Shown here: positions 18,916 through 27,149 of the stretch, in pieces
How positions within the stretch are numbered: position 1 is the first letter of the stretch
Layout: every line of letters starts with the position of its first letter
DNA from: a bacterium
Lineage (GTDB): Bacteria > Caldisericota > Caldisericia > Cryosericales > Cryosericaceae
NCBI GenBank assembly: GCA_021373025.1
Contig: JAJFTL010000048.1
Location: 1-42,451 of the forward strand
Length of the DNA: 42,451 nt
Direction of reading: 5' to 3'
Position numbers and translations under genes: made by a program
The notes under the pieces: generated by a model
Told to the model about the DNA's origin: nothing
The model's database searches: none
What the model saw: the letters and a program-made list of their open reading frames with translations, nothing else

Positions 18916-20695
18916 GGTATTCCTCCCGTGCAGTCATATCCATTTCTGACAGCGCCGCAAAACCCTTTTCGATCGATTTCACAAGTGTGTCAAACGCAGC
19001 AAGGTTTCCCTCGGGAATAGCCTTTGAGCGTGCAATTTCTACCCTCACTGGCATTGCAAGAATGGCATTCAGCGGTATTCCATCCGCTGCAGCCTTTCCT
19101 GCCAGATGGCTCCACAGCATAATGCTATCAAGCATGCGCAGCTGCTTGCCGAGGGAGGTATAACTGTCGCCTTCAGTGAACGCTCCCTGCTGGAGGAAGT
19201 CCTCTCGCACAGACTTGGCGGATTCAAGCACCAGACGGTCAGACACGGAGAGAGCATCAACGCCAACGAGGCGGACGAGTTCCTGCAGCTCTGCTTCTTT
19301 TTGAAGGAGGGCTCGAACCTCAACAATGTTCCGGCTCCATTCCTCACCCACTTCTTTGTCGTAAAACTTCTCTAGAAGGTTGCTGTACAAGGAGTACGAC
19401 TGCAGCCAATCAATCGCAGGAAAGTGCCGCGCGTCCGCTAAGCGGGAGTCCAGCGCCCAGAACACTTTTACAACCCTCAACGTAGCCTGCACTACTGGCT
19501 CCGATAAGTCCCCGCCTGGAGGCGACACAGCGCCAATGACACTCAGGCTGCCTTCTCTGGGGTGACTGCCAAGGCTCATGGACCTTCCGGCACGTTCATA
19601 AAATGCTGCTACCCTTGATGCCAGGTAGGCCGGGTAGCCCTCCTCGCCCGGCATCTCTTCGAGTCGCCCGGAAATCTCGCGCATCGCTTCTGCCCAGCGA
19701 GACGTGGAATCCGCCATGAGCGCCACGCTGTAGCCCATGTCACGAAAATACTCAGCAATGGTGATACCCGTAAAAACAGAGGCCTCACGAGCTGCAACAG
19801 GCATGTTGGAGGTATTGGCAATGAGAACGGTGCGATTCATGAGAACTTCGCCGGTCTTCGGGTCCTTCAGCTGGGGAAATTCCTGGAGGACATCGGTCAT
19901 CTCGTTCCCACGCTCACCGCAGCCAACGTACACCACAATGTCCGCATCCGCCCACTTTGCCAGCTGATGCTGAATAACCGTCTTCCCACTGCCGAACGGA
20001 CCGGGGACACAAGCCGTTCCTCCTTTTGCAACAGGAAACATACTGTCGATGACACGCTGACCAGTCACAAGCGGAGCATTAGGAGCCAGACGCTGTGTAT
20101 ACGGCCTGCCATTGCGAACCGGCCACTTCTGAACCATGGTCATCGGTCGCTCTTCACCGGACTCCAACCGAATCACGGCAACAGGCTCCTCAACTGTAAG
20201 ATCATTTTCGGCGATAGACACGATGGTTCCTCCAAGGCCTCTGGGCACCATAATGTAATGAAGAACCGCCGTGGTCTCCCGAACGGAACCGATTATATCT
20301 GCCTCAACCACCACATCGCCGGCCTTTGCGCTGGGAACAAAGTGCCACTTCCTCTCTCGTGGAAGAGCCGGAAGAGCCACGCCACGCGGAATGAAGTCAC
20401 CATATTGCGCACGGATAGCATCCAGGGGACGTTGAATTCCATCGTAGATCGAGGTGATGAGGCCAGGCCCCAGCTCGACCGTAAGCTGGCTTCCAGTCTG
20501 GATGACAGGCTCGCCTGGCCCGACGCCGCTTGTCTCTTCATAGACTTGGACACTTGCCATGTCTCCCCGAAGCTCAATGATCTCGCCGAACAATTCAGCG
20601 CTGCCAACTCGCACCAATTCATACATCTGGGGATTTGTCAGTCCTTTGGCAACAACAAGTGGTCCAGCAACTTTGACAATCTCACCGTGTGTCAT
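18908..20695 (-). CDS. atpA: V-type ATPase subunit A (catalytic)
   Basis: The 595-residue catalytic subunit hydrolyses or makes ATP. The P-loop GPFGSGKTV is at about 232-240. The family's extra non-homologous insert lies upstream of it, and the C-terminus is helical. I set the start at the ATG 20693-20695 ([15 protein letters not shown]) because it has GGAGG eight bases upstream and matches the family N-terminus. A longer in-frame start nine codons upstream lies within the F gene and is unlikely. It overlaps both the F gene (upstream, about 14 nt) and the B gene (downstream, 8 nt). Confidence 0.95.
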   Translation of the reverse strand: MTHGEIVKVAGPLVVAKGLTNPQMYELVRVGSAELFGEIIELRGDMASVQVYEETSGVGPGEPVIQTGSQLTVELGPGLITSIYDGIQRPLDAIRAQYGDFIPRGVALPALPRERKWHFVPSAKAGDVVVEADIIGSVRETTAVLHYIMVPRGLGGTIVSIAENDLTVEEPVAVIRLESGEERPMTMVQKWPVRNGRPYTQRLAPNAPLVTGQRVIDSMFPVAKGGTACVPGPFGSGKTVIQHQLAKWADADIVVYVGCGERGNEMTDVLQEFPQLKDPKTGEVLMNRTVLIANTSNMPVAAREASVFTGITIAEYFRDMGYSVALMADSTSRWAEAMREISGRLEEMPGEEGYPAYLASRVAAFYERAGRSMSLGSHPREGSLSVIGAVSPPGGDLSEPVVQATLRVVKVFWALDSRLADARHFPAIDWLQSYSLYSNLLEKFYDKEVGEEWSRNIVEVRALLQKEAELQELVRLVGVDALSVSDRLVLESAKSVREDFLQQGAFTEGDSYTSLGKQLRMLDSIMLWSHLAGKAAADGIPLNAILAMPVRVEIARSKAIPEGNLAAFDTLVKSIEKGFAALSEMDMTAREEYHE

Positions 20696-21026
20696 GGCTC
20701 TTTTCCTCCGTAATTTTCCCAACTAGGTCGATGCCTACAGCATTCTCAATAAGACGTCGCACAGCAACCGAGGCGGTATCAGACGCCACTGAAGTCACCG
20801 GAACCACAAGCACGACGGGGATAACTTGTCTCCGAGCCGCCGACGACTCAGTCCACACGTCGGCCACGTCAGAAGTCAAGAGAACCAGGCCATATTCTCC
20901 CGAACGACTAATGGAGAGGACAGCCTGAGACGCTTCGTTCGCATCTTCTACTACCCGGCCGACAAAGCCCAGCGCCTCGAATGCCCCAACACAATCGCGC
21001 GTTGTCACAACTGCAGCCTTGCTCAC
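20682..21026 (-). CDS. atpF: V-type ATPase subunit F
   Basis: This is a small Rossmann-like central-stalk subunit (NtpG equivalent), 114 residues. It pairs with D and modulates ATPase activity. The N-terminus MSKAAVVTTRDCVGAFEALGF and an internal YGLVLLTSDVAD strand match the family fold. The start is GTG (21024-21026) behind GGGAGGAG, overlapping the C-subunit stop as GTGA. Its place between C and A is the standard ntp order. Confidence 0.9.
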   Translation of the reverse strand: MSKAAVVTTRDCVGAFEALGFVGRVVEDANEASQAVLSISRSGEYGLVLLTSDVADVWTESSAARRQVIPVVLVVPVTSVASDTASVAVRRLIENAVGIDLVGKITEEKSHDTR

Positions 21027-22060
21027 AATGCTCCTCCCGGGTTACCCTCCCCCAGCTCCATCGCTGCAGCCGCTTTGAACAAGCGGCGCAGGGCCCACAC
21101 TTCCCGTCTGAAATCCATGAGGTAGGCAAACACAACGGCAACCCCGTAAGGTTCAGCTGAGGCTTCTTCGGGGCGCCCAACAAGCCAGGACCCAAGAGCA
21201 TCCTCAAGCATGTCTATGCGCTCATCGGCAGTGTAGTGCCGCCCCACGGGGAGCACATAAGCTGAAGCCTCTGGAACAAGGTCCGCAGGTTGGAGTGTAT
21301 CCCAGGATATGTCCTGAATATGCTCTGAAATCGACACGAGAGTAACCTGTATGTCGGGCTCGACGAATGGCAGCAATCTCTGGAGCGGAGCTCCGATTCC
21401 GGACCCTCCCCGCAGCTTCATCTTCAGTGCATGCCCACTCAGCATCAATCTTCGAAGCCTTTCTACATATCCAATCACCGCAGGATTCCCATATGCCCTC
21501 GCCAGACCGCCAAGCGTGTCCTGAAATGAGAAGTCGAATACCGTCTGGGCATCTGACGTGGATGCCCCAGCCTCTGCTGCCTTCAATCCATGAGACAAGG
21601 CCACGCCGAAAACCGACTCTGCAAGCACTTCAGCAGAGTTCCCTGCCTTTTGAATACGTTTACAATACACTGCATACTCGCCACTTGTAGCACCCGTCAG
21701 GGATCCGTCAGTTCCGCCAAGCAGAGCCTGTGCCAAACCGGCCTTCGCATACTCCTTCTCATCGAGCGCCGCAAGCAGAAATGGAAGAAAGCCCTCCGGC
21801 AAGTCACGAGCCGCTCGAGCGAGAAACGCAAGCCATGTGCTCTCAACCCTCGCAAGGATGTCGCCTGGCGACATGTCGCTTGTAACAGGAGCATAGGCGC
21901 TACGGTTGAGCGCAGGCACCAGTGAACCGGTTTCTCCCGTCTCCGAGGCGTGTCGAAGTTCCTGTACAGGCAACAGCAGACTTCGCCTCGCCGAGAAGGC
22001 TCCAGAAGCATATGCATACTCACGCGCATCTGCCTGATGTGGCTCAATTGAAGCAATCAT
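21023..22060 (-). CDS. atpC: V-type ATPase subunit C (d-type, rotor cap)
   Basis: The 345-residue alpha-helical funnel-shaped subunit links the central stalk to the membrane rotor ring. The N-terminal motif REYAYASGAFSARRSLLL and the C-terminal PYGVAVVFAYLMDFRREVWALRRL (split here from a longer block) correspond to the family's conserved ends. The sequence is more diverged than A or B, as usual for C. The ATG overlaps the E-gene stop (ATGA) and the stop overlaps the F-gene GTG, so translation is coupled on both sides. Confidence 0.87.
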   Translation of the reverse strand: MIASIEPHQADAREYAYASGAFSARRSLLLPVQELRHASETGETGSLVPALNRSAYAPVTSDMSPGDILARVESTWLAFLARAARDLPEGFLPFLLAALDEKEYAKAGLAQALLGGTDGSLTGATSGEYAVYCKRIQKAGNSAEVLAESVFGVALSHGLKAAEAGASTSDAQTVFDFSFQDTLGGLARAYGNPAVIGYVERLRRLMLSGHALKMKLRGGSGIGAPLQRLLPFVEPDIQVTLVSISEHIQDISWDTLQPADLVPEASAYVLPVGRHYTADERIDMLEDALGSWLVGRPEEASAEPYGVAVVFAYLMDFRREVWALRRLFKAAAAMELGEGNPGGAL

Positions 22061-22635
22061 CTCTCGTCGCCAAACAGCATCCGGGCAGCTTCTACCACAG
22101 TACTCTCACGAAGTGCTTCAATGGCTGCCGACAGAGTCAGGTCAAGGTCACCCTCAGCAAAGTGAGCGATCAAGCCAGCACTGCTATCGGGAAGCGTTGT
22201 ATCAATATGAACACCTGCCAATTCTGGACGCCTGTTCAGCAACTCCCTGACCAAGCTCTCATCTCGAGCAGTGCAGTCAACAGAGATGGGAACACTCTGC
22301 CCAAGCTGCTCCACTGCATGTGCAAGATACGAACGATAGAGAGCGTCGTCACCCCGTACCTTTTGGTCTATCTCGTGGTACAAGTCGCCAAGTAATTCCT
22401 GCTTGCGCTTGAGGAGAGCATTTCTTAGCTCAATTTTCAACGCAGCAGTCCTGTTCACAATATCACGGTCTCGGACAGCGCGGTGCTCCGCTGCCCGTTT
22501 CTCCGCCTGTTCCTCCAGGTGCCGTTTCTGGTCCTCAACAACTTGCGATGCCTTTGCGGTAGCGGCCTCAACGAGCGCATTCGCCTCTGCAGCTGCTTCC
22601 CGGAGAACCGCAGCTTTAAGTTCGTCGGTTCCCAT
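22057..22635 (-). CDS. atpE: V-type ATPase subunit E (peripheral stalk)
   Basis: This is a 192-residue stator-stalk subunit. Residues about 1-90 are a long charged, Ala/Glu/Lys-rich helix suited to a coiled coil with subunit G/H. The C-terminal half is a compact domain that binds the A/B head (LTLSAAIEALRESTVVEAARMLF at the end, a family feature). It lies 12 nt after the K gene and overlaps C as ATGA. Confidence 0.9.
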   Translation of the reverse strand: MGTDELKAAVLREAAAEANALVEAATAKASQVVEDQKRHLEEQAEKRAAEHRAVRDRDIVNRTAALKIELRNALLKRKQELLGDLYHEIDQKVRGDDALYRSYLAHAVEQLGQSVPISVDCTARDESLVRELLNRRPELAGVHIDTTLPDSSAGLIAHFAEGDLDLTLSAAIEALRESTVVEAARMLFGDER

Positions 22636-22647
22636 GTATCAAGCGCC

Positions 22648-23229
22648 CTAGAATGCTGCCTGAGAGATCCAGAGAATAAGCAGGATGCCCGAAACCAGGG
22701 CGATGACAGCATAGGTCTCAACGAGCGCAGGGATGAGGATAGCCTGCCCGGAACTGCTTGGCTGGCGTGCCGTAAGGCTCTCTGCAGCAGCCGCCGACTG
22801 TCCCTGCAAAACAGCAGACAACCACTCTACCAAGCCGACGCCGACGCCGACTGCCATGAATGCAAGGCCCTTCGCGTTCGAGATCGCCGCCCCTTTGTTG
22901 AGAACACCCGACAGAACAATCATCATAATCCCGCAAACGAAGCTGTAGAATCCTTGTGTGCCTGGAAGAGCCATCATCACAAACATCTTACCGAAAAGTT
23001 CTGGCTTCTCAGATAGAACTCCGGCCGCCTGAGATCCACTGATGCGAATGCCTATGGCGGACCCCAGACCTCCGAGAGTGATAACAAAGACCGCTCCCAT
23101 GAATATCCACAGTGAACTCAACGATGCCATCGGCGTGTTAGACAGCTTAAAGGCAAACGCCGCCCCAACAGCACTGAGCATCGTCACAAGAGCTCCGACC
23201 AGAATTGACCACAACGCTTCGATACCCAT
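22648..23229 (-). CDS. atpK: V-type ATPase proteolipid subunit K (c-ring)
   Basis: This is the rotor-ring proteolipid that carries ions across the membrane, 193 residues. It contains two c-type hairpins. The first has LPGTQGFY, with Gly90 at the ion-binding Glu position. The second has VETYAV with Glu171. L88, T91, Q92, Q142 and E171 align with the five Na+ ligands L61, T64, Q65, Q110 and E139 of E. hirae NtpK. An extra hydrophobic segment (about residues 5-28) precedes the four expected helices, so five membrane spans are predicted. The start at ATG 23227-23229 has GGAGGT at a good distance; upstream in-frame codons lie in the I gene. Confidence 0.93.
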   Translation of the reverse strand: MGIEALWSILVGALVTMLSAVGAAFAFKLSNTPMASLSSLWIFMGAVFVITLGGLGSAIGIRISGSQAAGVLSEKPELFGKMFVMMALPGTQGFYSFVCGIMMIVLSGVLNKGAAISNAKGLAFMAVGVGVGLVEWLSAVLQGQSAAAAESLTARQPSSSGQAILIPALVETYAVIALVSGILLILWISQAAF

Positions 23230-23239
23230 GATGTACCTC

Positions 23240-25294
23240 CTATTTTCCCTGAACAGTCGACTTGTCGACAATCTTGACAACTTCCGACGAGAACCCAAAA
23301 CGATGGAACCGGGGCGCTCCACCCTCGTAGAACCGCCCAAAGAACTCGAGCAGGATGAGACGGGCAGAATGGATGAACGCACCCATGGTACCCATGAAAT
23401 AGTTCAGTAGATGCCCAAACAGCAGTATCACGGCACCTATAATGAAACCAAGAACCGGAACCTTTACAAGAGACCCCATCATGTTGAAGGCCGAGCCCAG
23501 CATCGAGGTAGTCAATCCCAGCGCCAGCAGACGCGAGTACGAAAGGACATCACCTAGAAATGAACCAACACCATAAGAACTTTGAATGCCATACAGGTTC
23601 ACGATCGCGGTAACTACCTTGGCTCCGCCCTTGCTCTGCCGTGCACCGCCAAGCAGAAGGAGCACAAGGCCAATGACTAATGCGATCAGATATCCGGTTC
23701 TGAAGGAGCTGCCCCACTTGGTTCCGATGAACAGCAATGCAGAGATTGCAGGCAGAAATAACAACCAGCCAACGCAATCATAAAGAATAGAAGCATAGTC
23801 ATGTCGCCTAGCAGCCTTGTAGATTGCAAGACAGACCCCGTAGAGTTGGTTGATGGCCCCCATGATCCACACGATTATCAGGAACTGGAATGCGGCTTGC
23901 AGAGGATTGATGATTGTGAGCGAGGATACGAACCGCGCGATCGGATTTCCTGCTCCCAAGTATGTCGCCGAAAGGAGATCTCCGCCCCAACTCCCGGTAA
24001 GCACACCGACAACCATGGCTGCTGCGCCGCCGTACACAAACACCATCATGAAGTTGCGGACTCCCATCGACCGTCGATACTTGCGCATGAAGTAGAAACA
24101 GATTCCTATCTGGATAGCGCCATACAGGACGTCTCCCAGACACAGTCCGAAGAAAAGAAGAAACGGAATCGCCAGATAAGGAGTCGGATCGAACGAGGAA
24201 TACACCGGAAATCCGAACATGTTGATCAGGATCTCGAGAGGTTTCAACCACTTGTTGTTGGTAATGGAAACGGGAGTGGTATCGCCCGCGGTAGAATCTC
24301 CCGTCATGCAAACGATTCCGCCAAGACTGGAACAAAGCATCTCCAGGGACTTGATATCAGTTTCTCGCACATATCCAGTGACGACGCTGCAGCGCTCTGT
24401 CCGCGTGAGTTCATTGGAGGCTTCCAGGCGCTGCCGCTCATTCAACAGATACTCGCGATAAACGACGATCTCCTGCCTGCGAGCGAGGTAGGACGCGACT
24501 TCAAGTTGAAGTGCCTCCACCCTGTCGTGCACGACTCGCTGCTCCTCAGTCAGGTGACCAATCAACGCTGCCACAGTGCCACTGACATTCGAGAGATCCT
24601 GTTCGACGAATCCCTCCGATACAAGTGCAGCCCGAACATCGTCAAGTTCGACATGCCGACATGCAACAACTGCCTTGACAGCAGTCTTCGTCTCAGACAG
24701 CGTCTCAACAGCAATGGGACTTCCGTGGTCCGAAAAAAGCCTCGTAACCCGTTCCAAGCCTTGCGAGGAGATGGAGCCTGTAATGAGCGAGATCCGCTTC
24801 CACCGACCAACTTCGCCGAAGTCCACTGGCAACGATGACCACGGTGTCAGCAACTCAAGATCTTGTCCGAGTTGACTCAGGCGACGGTGCTGTTCGGCAA
24901 GTTGCTCTTTCAGGGAAGACACGCTGCGCATCATTTCTGTGTAGCTGCCGTTGGAACCCCTCGATGCCGTGGTTTCCATATCAGAAGCACTGACATACAC
25001 TTCATCAGGGAAGAAACTCTGGACGAGCCCCTTGGCAATGGGATCGACTTCAGCGAAAAACGAGAGTGTCGCATTTGCAAGTTCCAGCTCTTCTCCTATG
25101 CGGTGCAGCGACTCCTCTCTCTGGATTCTGCAGACGTCCGGCGATGCAAGAGGGGCTTCTTCTCCTGTTGCGTCTTCAGACGCGACATAAGAAGTCAGAT
25201 GAACTATCCCGGCGTTGAACAGACACGTCAATACCACATCCTCGCTGCGATGTGGAAAAGCAAGAGCAAACTCCTGTACCTTGTCGATTGCCAT
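23240..25294 (-). CDS. atpI: V-type ATPase subunit I (a-type, stator and ion channel)
   Basis: The 684-residue membrane stator has a cytosolic N-terminal half (about 1-375) with coiled-coil arms and a C-terminal half with about seven to eight membrane segments. LGDVLSYSRLLALGL contains the Arg that faces the proteolipid Glu during ion transfer. The end FIHSARLILLEFFGRFYEGG is characteristic of the family. The stop is 10 nt before the K start, and the gene starts 1 nt after the G/H gene. Confidence 0.95.
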   Translation of the reverse strand: MAIDKVQEFALAFPHRSEDVVLTCLFNAGIVHLTSYVASEDATGEEAPLASPDVCRIQREESLHRIGEELELANATLSFFAEVDPIAKGLVQSFFPDEVYVSASDMETTASRGSNGSYTEMMRSVSSLKEQLAEQHRRLSQLGQDLELLTPWSSLPVDFGEVGRWKRISLITGSISSQGLERVTRLFSDHGSPIAVETLSETKTAVKAVVACRHVELDDVRAALVSEGFVEQDLSNVSGTVAALIGHLTEEQRVVHDRVEALQLEVASYLARRQEIVVYREYLLNERQRLEASNELTRTERCSVVTGYVRETDIKSLEMLCSSLGGIVCMTGDSTAGDTTPVSITNNKWLKPLEILINMFGFPVYSSFDPTPYLAIPFLLFFGLCLGDVLYGAIQIGICFYFMRKYRRSMGVRNFMMVFVYGGAAAMVVGVLTGSWGGDLLSATYLGAGNPIARFVSSLTIINPLQAAFQFLIIVWIMGAINQLYGVCLAIYKAARRHDYASILYDCVGWLLFLPAISALLFIGTKWGSSFRTGYLIALVIGLVLLLLGGARQSKGGAKVVTAIVNLYGIQSSYGVGSFLGDVLSYSRLLALGLTTSMLGSAFNMMGSLVKVPVLGFIIGAVILLFGHLLNYFMGTMGAFIHSARLILLEFFGRFYEGGAPRFHRFGFSSEVVKIVDKSTVQGK

Positions 25295-25295
25295 A

Positions 25296-25610
25296 CTAAG
25301 GAGCGATGAGTTTGGCCAGCAGTAGTTTCACAGCAGTGCTTCGGTGATCCCGTGCAAGACGATCCAGGTCTGAAAGCTGTTCCTGGAGATTCCTGTGGAA
25401 CTGTTCTTCGACACGCTTTACCTGCGCATCTGCTTCCTGATCAATTGCATGAATGCGTTGTTCTAACGACGCTTCGGCAGAGGCACGATCTCTAATGAGT
25501 GTAGATTCAGCATTGCGCTGAATATCTTGAACCTTTTCTTTCGCTGCAGCAACTAGCGCGTCTGCTTCAACCTCGGCACGCTGCACGTTCTCGATAAACT
25601 CTTCGATCAT
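25296..25610 (-). CDS. atpH: V-type ATPase subunit G/H (peripheral-stalk coiled coil)
   Basis: This short (104-residue) protein is almost wholly helical, charged and Ala-rich, from MIEEFIENVQRAEVEADALV to the C-terminal HRSTAVKLLLAKLIAP. It is the first gene of the ATPase string, equivalent in position to ntpF, and should pair with subunit E as a stator stalk. I chose the ATG at 25608-25610 with GGAGGGG upstream; a longer in-frame frame would run into the tRNA. The assignment rests on composition and gene order more than on a motif. Confidence 0.85.
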   Translation of the reverse strand: MIEEFIENVQRAEVEADALVAAAKEKVQDIQRNAESTLIRDRASAEASLEQRIHAIDQEADAQVKRVEEQFHRNLQEQLSDLDRLARDHRSTAVKLLLAKLIAP

Positions 25611-25639
25611 ACTGGTACCCCTCCGGTCAGGAGAATTAC

Positions 25640-25716
25640 TGGTCGGGATGGTGGGATTCGAACCCACGACCTCTTAGTCCCGAACCAAGCGCTCTACCAA
25701 GCTGAGCCACATCCCG
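25640..25716 (-). tRNA. tRNA-Pro (anticodon CGG)
   Basis: The 77-nt gene forms a full cloverleaf. The acceptor stem is CGGGATG/CATCCCG with A73 and an encoded CCA. The D-stem is GCTC/GAGC, and the anticodon arm is CTTGG-TTCGGGA-CTAAG. The T-arm is GTGGG-TTCGAAT-CCCAC. Anticodon CGG reads CCG proline codons. It lies 8 nt after the other tRNA-Pro and 29 nt before the first V-ATPase gene. Confidence 0.95.
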
Positions 25717-25724
25717 ACAAATAG

Positions 25725-25802
25725 TGGTCGGGGCGACAAGATTCGAACTTGTGACCCCCAGCACCCCATGCTGGTGCGCTAGCCAAACTACGCCACGCCC
25801 CG
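25725..25802 (-). tRNA. tRNA-Pro (anticodon GGG)
   Basis: The 78-nt cloverleaf has acceptor stem CGGGGCG/CGCCCCG, A73 and an encoded CCA. The anticodon arm is CCAGC-ATGGGGT-GCTGG and the T-arm ACAAG-TTCGAAT-CTTGT. Anticodon GGG reads CCC/CCU. Its 5' end lies one base after the stop codon of the HU-like gene, so it must be processed from a longer transcript or use a promoter inside that gene. Confidence 0.95.
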
Positions 25803-25803
25803 A

Positions 25804-26145
25804 CTATTTGTTCTCAACCAGCTTCTTCAGCCTTCCGCTAGCCCGAACGGTAACAACGCGCTTCCCCGGTACATTCACCGCTTCACGTGTGCTGGGGTTT
25901 ACCCAACGTACCTTTCTGGTGGACTCACAAAAAGCCCTAAAACCGGTCAGGGTAACCTTACGACCTGCCCGCAATTCTTTGCTGGAAGTACTCGAAGCCT
26001 GATATAAAACGCTCTCACCAACTACCTTCGAACATTCAGTCTTCGTCCCCACTACCGAAACCAGACTCGACTGCGTCCCATGAGCACCGCAGAACCCGGC
26101 AGACGGCTCACGCCAGCATGGCGGGTCGAGCAACCAACAAACCAC
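25804..26145 (-). CDS. HU/IHF-family DNA-binding protein-like, start unresolved
   Basis: From about residue 24 (nt about 26079) to the end, the translation aligns without gaps to bacterial HU: LVSVVGTKTECSK, LRAGRKVTLTGF, then NPST and a final SGRLKKLV. It is diverged: the usual GRNPxTG turn reads WVNPSTRE and the FGTF turn is FRAF. HU proteins bend and compact DNA as dimers. No start codon with a ribosome site exists at the expected position. The only in-frame candidates are GTG (26143-26145) and TTG (26131-26133), both without a Shine-Dalgarno, while an ATG at 26079-26081 is one frame off. It is either a real gene with an odd start, a sequence error, or an early pseudogene. Confidence 0.55.
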   Translation of the reverse strand: MVCWLLDPPCWREPSAGFCGAHGTQSSLVSVVGTKTECSKVVGESVLYQASSTSSKELRAGRKVTLTGFRAFCESTRKVRWVNPSTREAVNVPGKRVVTVRASGRLKKLVENK

Positions 26146-26264
26146 AAATGAATCTTACTCGCTTCAGCAACATTTGCAAGAGCCTCGAGACTGGATTCAG
26201 TGGTACGGTCCACAAATCCTGACCTTACAGGCATGCTGCCGGCGGCAACGATCACGATGGTCAT
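26052..26264 (-). CDS. Small ORF coupled to ispH, hypothetical
   Basis: A 70-codon frame starts with an ATG overlapping the ispH stop (TGATG) and runs into the HU-like gene in a different frame. The product begins MTIVIVAAGSMPVRSG and has no family I recognise. Its support is only the coupled start. It may instead be non-coding sequence, or the N-terminal part of a frame-broken HU-like protein, because its last codons overlap the HU start region. Confidence 0.2.
   Translation of the reverse strand: MTIVIVAAGSMPVRSGFVDRTTESSLEALANVAEASKIHLWFVGCSTRHAGVSRLPGSAVLMGRSRVWFR
26152..26179 (-). promoter_or_regulatory. Possible promoter upstream of the HU-like gene and tRNAs
   Basis: On the minus strand TTGCAA (26174-26179) and TAAGAT (26152-26157) are 16 nt apart. 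This is the same geometry as the stronger promoters in this window. The start site would be near 26145, which places it downstream of most of the small ORF and upstream of the HU homology. The hexamers are only moderate matches. Confidence 0.35.
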
Positions 26265-27148
26265 CAGGAATCCGGCAACAGGTTGCCTTCAATGGAGGCA
26301 TCAGAGCAGATGTTCCTGACTCGCTTCAGCACCTCCTCAATGACTGTCTCTGGGCACGAGGTTCCACCGACGATGCCAACGATATCGCTGCATGTTAGTC
26401 CCAGTTCGAGTACTTCCGAGGGGTCAGAGACGAGATATGTCCTGTGGCACTCCTCCGCAGCCACTGCAGCTAATCTTTTCGTGTTGGCACTGGACCGATC
26501 ACCGAGCACGAGCATGACGGAACACTGCTTCGCAATGGCCATGGCTTCGTCCTGTCTCCGCAACACCTCGGGACATAACGTCATTTCCTCGCTCACCTCA
26601 ACACCAGCTTTTCGAAACCATTCCAATATCCGCAGTCTGAACTCTCTCGACTGGGTCGTTTGATAGACGACTCCGACACGAGAGGACCCGATGGTCAGCG
26701 CGTCAAGATCCCTTTCCGATTCCACGACCGCCATAAGCTGGCTGCCGGCCGCTTCCATGAGATATCGTGTTTCTCGATGTTCTTTGTCCCCGACAACAAC
26801 CACAGGCACTCCTCTCTCAGCAAAACGCTTTGCAGCACCGTGAGCACGATTCACGATAGGGCACGTCAGATCCCATACTTCTCGCGCCCGCCGTTCCCAG
26901 TCAGCGTGCTCGGCCACCATGGAACCATGCGCCGGAAGGAGTACGGTAGCCCTCGCTATCGACTCGCTGCTTATGGTCGATGCCATCTTCAAACCCATGG
27001 AGCACAGCCGCAGCATTTCCTCTGTATTGTGAAGAAGCGTATCAGTCGCCACCACCGCCCCCCGCGTCTGCAAGGCCCTCTCAGTGGCCATGATAGCGTG
27101 CTGTACGCCGGAACAGAACCCGGACTCTCTTGCAACGATGATGCGCAT
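26264..27148 (-). CDS. ispH: 4-hydroxy-3-methylbut-2-enyl diphosphate reductase
   Basis: This is the last enzyme of the MEP isoprenoid pathway. It reduces HMBPP to IPP and DMAPP with a [4Fe-4S] cluster. The product has 294 residues. Cluster cysteines are visible in SGFCSGV (C12), DLTCPIV and MTLCPEV. Substrate residues are LLHN, PAHGS, the HRE pair (His124/Glu126 equivalents), YQTTQS and SSAN. It follows plsC directly and sits in the cmk-plsC-ispH order seen in several bacterial phyla, where rpsA often follows; here a small ORF and an HU-like gene follow. Confidence 0.95.
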   Translation of the reverse strand: MRIIVARESGFCSGVQHAIMATERALQTRGAVVATDTLLHNTEEMLRLCSMGLKMASTISSESIARATVLLPAHGSMVAEHADWERRAREVWDLTCPIVNRAHGAAKRFAERGVPVVVVGDKEHRETRYLMEAAGSQLMAVVESERDLDALTIGSSRVGVVYQTTQSREFRLRILEWFRKAGVEVSEEMTLCPEVLRRQDEAMAIAKQCSVMLVLGDRSSANTKRLAAVAAEECHRTYLVSDPSEVLELGLTCSDIVGIVGGTSCPETVIEEVLKRVRNICSDASIEGNLLPDS

Positions 27149-27149
27149 G

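Noticed and set aside
23801-24838. 345-codon frame antisense to atpI
   Set aside because: It is the complement of a confidently assigned membrane subunit, with no domain recognised.
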